A DNA stretch of 64,000 bases, from NCBI GenBank assembly GCA_011033025.1, contig WFMF01000001.1, forward strand, positions 549,755 to 613,754. Reading direction: 5' to 3'. The notes beneath the pieces were generated by a model. It worked only from the letters and a program-made list of their open reading frames with translations. It made no database searches and had not been told where the DNA came from. Positions 59,077 through 64,000 of this stretch are shown piece by piece; within the stretch, counting starts at the first letter, position 1, and each line of letters opens with the position of its first letter. Position numbers and translations under genes: made by a program. Origin of the DNA: Beroe forskalii (taxonomy: Eukaryota > Ctenophora > Nuda > Beroida > Beroidae).

Positions 59077-62000
59077 TACGTAACGTGAACCGCTCCTGAA
59101 ATAGACAGTGGTTAGCATCGTGGTTTACGTAAATGTGAGTGCACATGGATCGATTACGAAACGCAAATTTAGACAGAAATTCTATGGAAAGTAAATTGCG
59201 CGCACTGTAATCGTACGTCTTCATCAAATCCTAAATCGATCGATGCAAGTGCACACATAGTATGGGATATGAATGAAGTCAATGTACAGCAGTCGGTTTT
59301 TTACAATTAATTTCGTTTGTCAAATGGAACTTTTTTGAGGAATTGAAAGCAATTTGTCAGTAATTTTAACAAAATTCTAAAAGTAATTCAATAGTAACAG
59401 GTATAGTAAAGATTTTTCATCATAAAAAAACCATGACAAAAACCATGATAAAACTGGTAATAATCGATAAGGTTGTAGAATGAATCTACATAATATCGTA
59501 AAAAATGATACAGATAATAATCAAAATAACAGAATTGTGCTCATCCTCATGGCGTCTTAGGCGAGCACTTATTTCCCTAGTTAAAAGTGTTAAAACAATA
59601 ATAATTCAATCCTTTTTGTCAACGTCAAGTCTGTCAGACCCAAAGATTCTGCAAAGATGATTTACTTTGAAACCCTCTTTTCCTGAGTTTCATCTTTGTC
59701 ATTGGAAGATTTGTGATCATGGTGAGATGCAGATGGGTCTATGAAAATAATTATGAAAATAATTTATTCACACGGGACTCAGCAAATATTTTGAACATCT
59801 TCATTTATGATTAAAAATCCTAAAAGTCAAGCTCTAGAACCATCATATTTCGAGATTTAACTATTTTTGTATATTGAAATTAAATTTGGAAGACAATTAA
59901 TTTCCCCTCGTCAACTCTGCTGCGTTAATTAATTAAACGACTGACGCACGAAACTTTGTGCAAATTGTAATTAATGTAGCTTCAATGCAAATTCAGGTAA
60001 TTTTGTAGATTGCAGTTTGTCAAATTCTTGCAGAAACAAAATGTAAGAGTGAACAAAAAGGAAAATCCCCAAAAAAATTCTCGACTCTTAAATCGGGATA
60101 GAACGTTTCAATTTTAAGCTTTTAGCAAGATGATTTTCCGGCAATTTTCAGGCTGGGATGCAAAAAGTTTAAAAAAGCAGAATTAAAATAAATGATCCGG
60201 GTTCATCAAATATCATCATGCCTATGCATGATGACATATTCATGATAATGACTGTCATTAATTATATCTAAGCACTATAATAATATGTCAGCAAATTATT
60301 ATGACTGTCATTAATTAAGCAGTATAATTCGTCAGCAAATGAAAATGACTGTAATTAATTAAGCACTATATTACGTCAGCAAATGATCATGACTGTCATT
60401 AATTGAGCACTATAATTCGTCAGCGAATGAAACTGACTATAATTAATCAAGCACTATAATTTCGTGAGCAATGAACCTTTTCTGAGGTGACCGTGTCATC
60501 ATATACTCGGCAACATTTGCGTTGTGATAGCTCCGGCATCAGCGACTACTACACAACGAATACACGTTCATACAGAATACCATACGTAATAATACACGGT
60601 ATATAATTAGCTAATTATATATGCGGGAGGTAGAGTTCACAGCCAATGAGATATGAGATACGAATATGTCGTGCTAAATCCAGTTTAAGTATTATGATTC
60701 AAATTTCAAACCACCAGTTAGCTTATTTTCAACTTTTTTGCAACTTTTTAGGCCTCGCGCGCGCAAGAAAGACGGGCAGTCGTCACCAATTCAAAAGATC
60801 AAGAAGCAGCACTGAACATCACTATCATACAGGTAGTATATCTCGCTCGAGTATCACCATAACAAATACTATATCTAAATCACTCATATTCCATTCCAAT
60901 ACTTATATCAGCGTATTAGCTTATCCCGAAATTATCAAATGACATTGGCCAATCAGCGAGCGAGATGAAGTTTACCTCACACGCTGATTGGTCAATCGCT
61001 GCAAACCACACACAGAATCATGCGAATCAATAGCACTCTCTCTACACGACCCAACAACTCTATATATACAGACTTGGTATACGCAATATGAAAGGCTTTA
61101 GTTTAGCTGCTTTGGTCACGACTCAGTGAGCAATATTCCTTCTCTCTCTGAGTTTTGTGAAGATTGCAGCAGCTAATGCTCTCGAAGCTTTATAAAGGAG
61201 TAAAGGATATAACGCACCGCACACACACACTATGCGCGCGCACAAATATATATTATTCTCTTCTTTTCCTGACTTTAACTCAGATAATTTGACGTGTGCA
61301 CGCAGTACGTCTGAGATCATGAACATATATTTTACACGACTTAAATATAATTATATACTCTGAGATATTCATATCAAAGTTACCTGAGCACATGTTTTCA
61401 GATAAGAGTCAGCGGCGCCGGCCGCAGCAGAAGAGATAGATAGTTGAGAACAGCGCACTTTTAAAAAACAAAAAACCTGTGCAATCAATGAATATATATC
61501 ATATATATTTATGTGTAGGTGTGCGCGGGTGAGCATGACCGATCATAGGACGTGATAATTAGCGTATAGAGCTCATGATGTGCATCCGACCTATCAGAGC
61601 TCAGGTTCTGCCGTCACGTGATCAGGTTCAGCGCACGCTATTGGTCGGTGTTAGGTCACGTGATATTATCCTAGGCATGGGATTGGCTGTTGTTATACGA
61701 GATACACGTAAATGTGAAAAGGAGCGCGCATTATGTGAAAAGGTATTCAAACAACCAGACAAACGGACAAGCTGCCAGCGGTAGCTGCAGGACAGCAGCT
61801 TGTTCACTAAAATGAGTAAAGTTATTTCAAAAGTAGGCTTTTTATTCGCATATATTCCACAGAAGTCATTTGAAATTGTCAGAAAATTACAGAGAAGTGT
61901 TGAGGTGGTTCAATCACACTACGGGATAGCAAGGTGTTCAATACTCAAATCTCCTGTGTTGGAAGAGCAAGCTATTGATCCAGTGCAGCTATTATTTATT

Positions 62001-62090
62001 AAATTTTGAAATTACCTGCATCCATGTTAAATAAAATTCTAAAATTGAGGACAGGTTTTATTAAAACTCAGTGAGTATATCTAAACTTAA
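58740..62090. other. Innexin 5' region or intron; no additional gene seen
   Basis: Apart from the exon at 59032-59095, this holds direct repeats of ATGACTGTCATTAATTA-AGCACTATAAT-TCGTCAGC at 60240-60460 (five units of about 60 bp), a CCAATCAGC palindrome at 60948-60998, and E-box type CACGTG sites at 61614 and 61657. No supported exon was found. Confidence 0.5.
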
Positions 62091-62095
62091 CAGGG

Positions 62096-62232
62096 ACAGT
62101 TCGCACGGCATTTTGCGCGTCTTTTATGCGCGCGGCTTAGGTTTGCGCGGCGTACAAACATACATAAATAACATGTCTCTATGCCGCGCAAACTTCAAAC
62201 CAAAGCCGCGCAAACTGTAGTTCGAACTGCCA
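62096..62232. mobile_element. GCAGTTCGAACTGC-type palindromic element (copy)
   Basis: CAGTTCGCACGGCATTTTGC GCGTCTTTTATGCGCGCGGC and GTTTGCGCGGCGTACAAACA at the left mirror ATGCCGCGCAAACTTC, AAAGCCGCGCAAACTGTAGT and TCGAACTG at the right. It lies just after the splice donor of the RS/His-rich exon. Confidence 0.7.
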
Positions 62233-62254
62233 CCTGAAGCTGCGCTATACTCAC

Positions 62255-62652
62255 GATTTGCTGGATTCCCCATGATGTCCCCCGTGATGCCCGCCATGAT
62301 GGTGCGAGTGATCCCTCTCCTCGTGCTCAATAATATCATGCTTAGTAAACTCATGGGGGTCTCCGAACTCATCCAACTCCTCAAATCCCTCATCCACATG
62401 ATCCCCCACATCGCTCATCCTCCCTCCCTCCGATCTGCTGCTCCGACTGCTATCCCGGCTCCGAGATCTACTGCTCCCGCTGCGCGAGCTCGCGCGCGAG
62501 GAACTACGCGACCTGCTGCTCCGAGAGCGGGATCGGGACCGACTACGGGATCGGGTGCTCCATCCACCGCGGGAAGAGACGAGAGAGAGACGACTCCCGG
62601 ACTCAGATCCAGGGTTCCCGGAGTACTCGTTCTCACCCTCGTTATTAAACAT
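62255..62652 (-). CDS. RS- and His-rich first exon, probably an innexin N-terminal extension
   Basis: An ATG at 62652, with an in-frame TAA three codons upstream, opens 132 codons to an AAATC|GTGAGT donor in phase 2. The peptide has an acidic start (MFNNEGENEYSGNPGSES), a long Arg-Ser dipeptide tract (residues about 32-78), an acidic stretch (DHVDEGFEELDEFGDP) and a His-rich end (HSHHHGGHHGGHHG). Joined to the 59032-59095 exon the frame stays open (SK-S-SGSRYV-MLDILSKF), so it would add about 139 residues before the usual innexin start and give 539 in total. RS tracts are typical of splicing factors and His clusters bind metal. Neither is known to me in innexins. It could instead belong to another gene whose later exons I cannot see. 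Confidence 0.5.
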
Positions 62653-62659
62653 AGTCTTT

Positions 62660-64000
62660 TACTTGGGAGGGGTCGGGTTTTCTCACGGAGGGTTCTTGGG
62701 ATAATGCTCCTGTGCACTTCGTTCCAGACTCTTTTTTTACAAATAGCTGTGTCTTGGAAGGATTCTGAATTCTCTTACGGGCCAGAGGAGGGGGAAATAG
62801 TCTGATTTTCTTTGAATTGAGGGGTAGAGTTTCAGTGGATAGAAGCGATGCTCGACAGTGTACAGATAGGATGGTCAGCTGACAATTCCAAAACCTTTTC
62901 CAGATGTTATGCCCAGAAAACCAGTAGCAATATCCATGCACTCAACACGTGTTTTAGGTCATATCTCCATCATAAATTCTTCAAAAACTTTAAAAATAGG
63001 AGGATATCAATACAAAGTGCAGTTCTATGAATGAGAAATTGACATGAAAAAATCAATCAATATGGCGTGAGTGAGCTCGCACACAAAGATGTATATAAAT
63101 AAAAATATCCATAAAGATCTGGAAGATTTGGTATTGTAAAAGGAGTAATGGTTACATCCATTAAGATTTTATCTCATTACCAGATGCCATTGTCAATTAT
63201 GTTTGACTTTACGAGGATCTGGAGAATAATGGCAATTATTTCTTAAAACTGCGCGCGAACACCGGCATATACGGGAAAATGGGATAATGTTTGAGCATCT
63301 GCTTTGCTAAATATATTACCGGGTGTACCAAAAAAGGTTGCAAAAAGAAAAATCCTTTCTAATTTGTGATAGAAATTGCACAATTTTCAGGGCACCATGG
63401 AACTGAATTTGAATTTCATTTTTGAAAAATCCGGTTTTTTCGTTGACAACGTTGAAATTTTGAGAGCTTAGTCCGAACATTCAGCAATCATTTTGATTTA
63501 TTGCGCATGATAGTGCCAACTGCCAGATATACATCCATATTACAATTGTTCGATGTCATAACGATTTCGAAATTCAAATTCGACATTCTATGGGAAATCA
63601 AATATGCCGCCGATATTATGCAACAATAGATAGATAGGTATGTAACTATACCAAAATCTATACAGAATTTCTGGTTGTCATTTTCTGTAAGGTGTAAACA
63701 AATCGTTGAGTACGTTCAACTCATTAAAATATTTGACTATTTGAAGAATCCTTAATTTTTGCCTTAGCCGGGACTTACTCCACTACATTTCTCAGGAATC
63801 AAGCCTTCCAAGTTCCTATACCCTTTGTTGGGAGAATTATACTTCTGGCAAAGTGTACGGAGTATAGAGCAGAGATGCATCATCTTCATGCTCGAACTCC
63901 TTCACCAATCTTCTATTGGAGAGGAGAAAAATCATAGAAATTTGCGTCACACGGCCCAATTACCTATTAGCGGACGATATTTAGTACTTAAATCAGGTGA
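62660..64000. other. Upstream flank; no gene seen
   Basis: AT-rich with no recognisable exon. If the 62652 start is real, the promoter should lie here, but no TATA or initiator element can be singled out. Confidence 0.4.

Overview
The window is animal nuclear DNA. Genes have many short exons with GT-AG introns, and they sit in a very repeat-rich, AT-leaning background with GC-rich islands. The innexin gap-junction gene, the SLC13 carrier, the receptor tyrosine kinase, TTAGGG-type interstitial repeats and the dense tandem and foldback repeats all fit a marine invertebrate. From memory, the innexin wording (for example VTVRQYTGS, GDIKPLVRLLHNPVES, CVLAPNVINQYLF) looks most like ctenophore innexins. 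I lean to a ctenophore and do not assert a species.

Layout. 1-5714 is a large, diverged inverted repeat carrying two exon-like segments (one an ankyrin repeat). Its left arm is interrupted by a 1.8 kb DNA element, and the right arm still keeps the empty site. A broken MULE-type transposase fragment follows (about 5790-6180). 6400-18600 has no convincing complete gene. It holds a GC-rich mosaic with TTAGGG-like tracts, a 27-bp minisatellite, a TATG microsatellite, nested hairpins, recurrent TGACGTCA motifs and one orphan exon near 12.3 kb. 18630-19790 holds a transglutaminase-like exon (minus strand) followed by a 31-bp tandem array. 20.4-22.15 kb is degenerate and may be poor-quality sequence. 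22959-27771 is the 3' part of a receptor tyrosine kinase (plus strand). 28358-35836 is a foldback arrangement of about 365-bp repeats enclosing a minisatellite and a decayed LINE. 37-39 kb is a cluster of small inverted-repeat elements. 40074-43295 holds the last six visible exons of an SLC13 sodium/carboxylate transporter (plus strand). 46880-62652 is an innexin gene on the minus strand. The rest of the right side is intron or intergenic DNA with small palindromic elements.

Two things stand out. First, the innexin has two consecutive exons (51578-51701 and 51127-51283) that both encode the second half of extracellular loop 1. They have the same entry and exit phase, and including both would shift the frame, so they look mutually exclusive. 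The intron between them is largely a long inverted repeat. The gene may also have an RS- and His-rich N-terminal extension. Second, tandem repeats repeatedly straddle splice junctions in the transglutaminase, SLC13 and innexin genes, so real splice sites sit beside near-copies of themselves. In SLC13 exon 4 there are 13 acceptor copies, and each of the first 12 leads to an early stop.

The three well-supported genes (kinase, transporter, innexin) are unrelated in pathway and do not form a functional cluster. No CRISPR array, LTR or retrovirus-like element was recognised.
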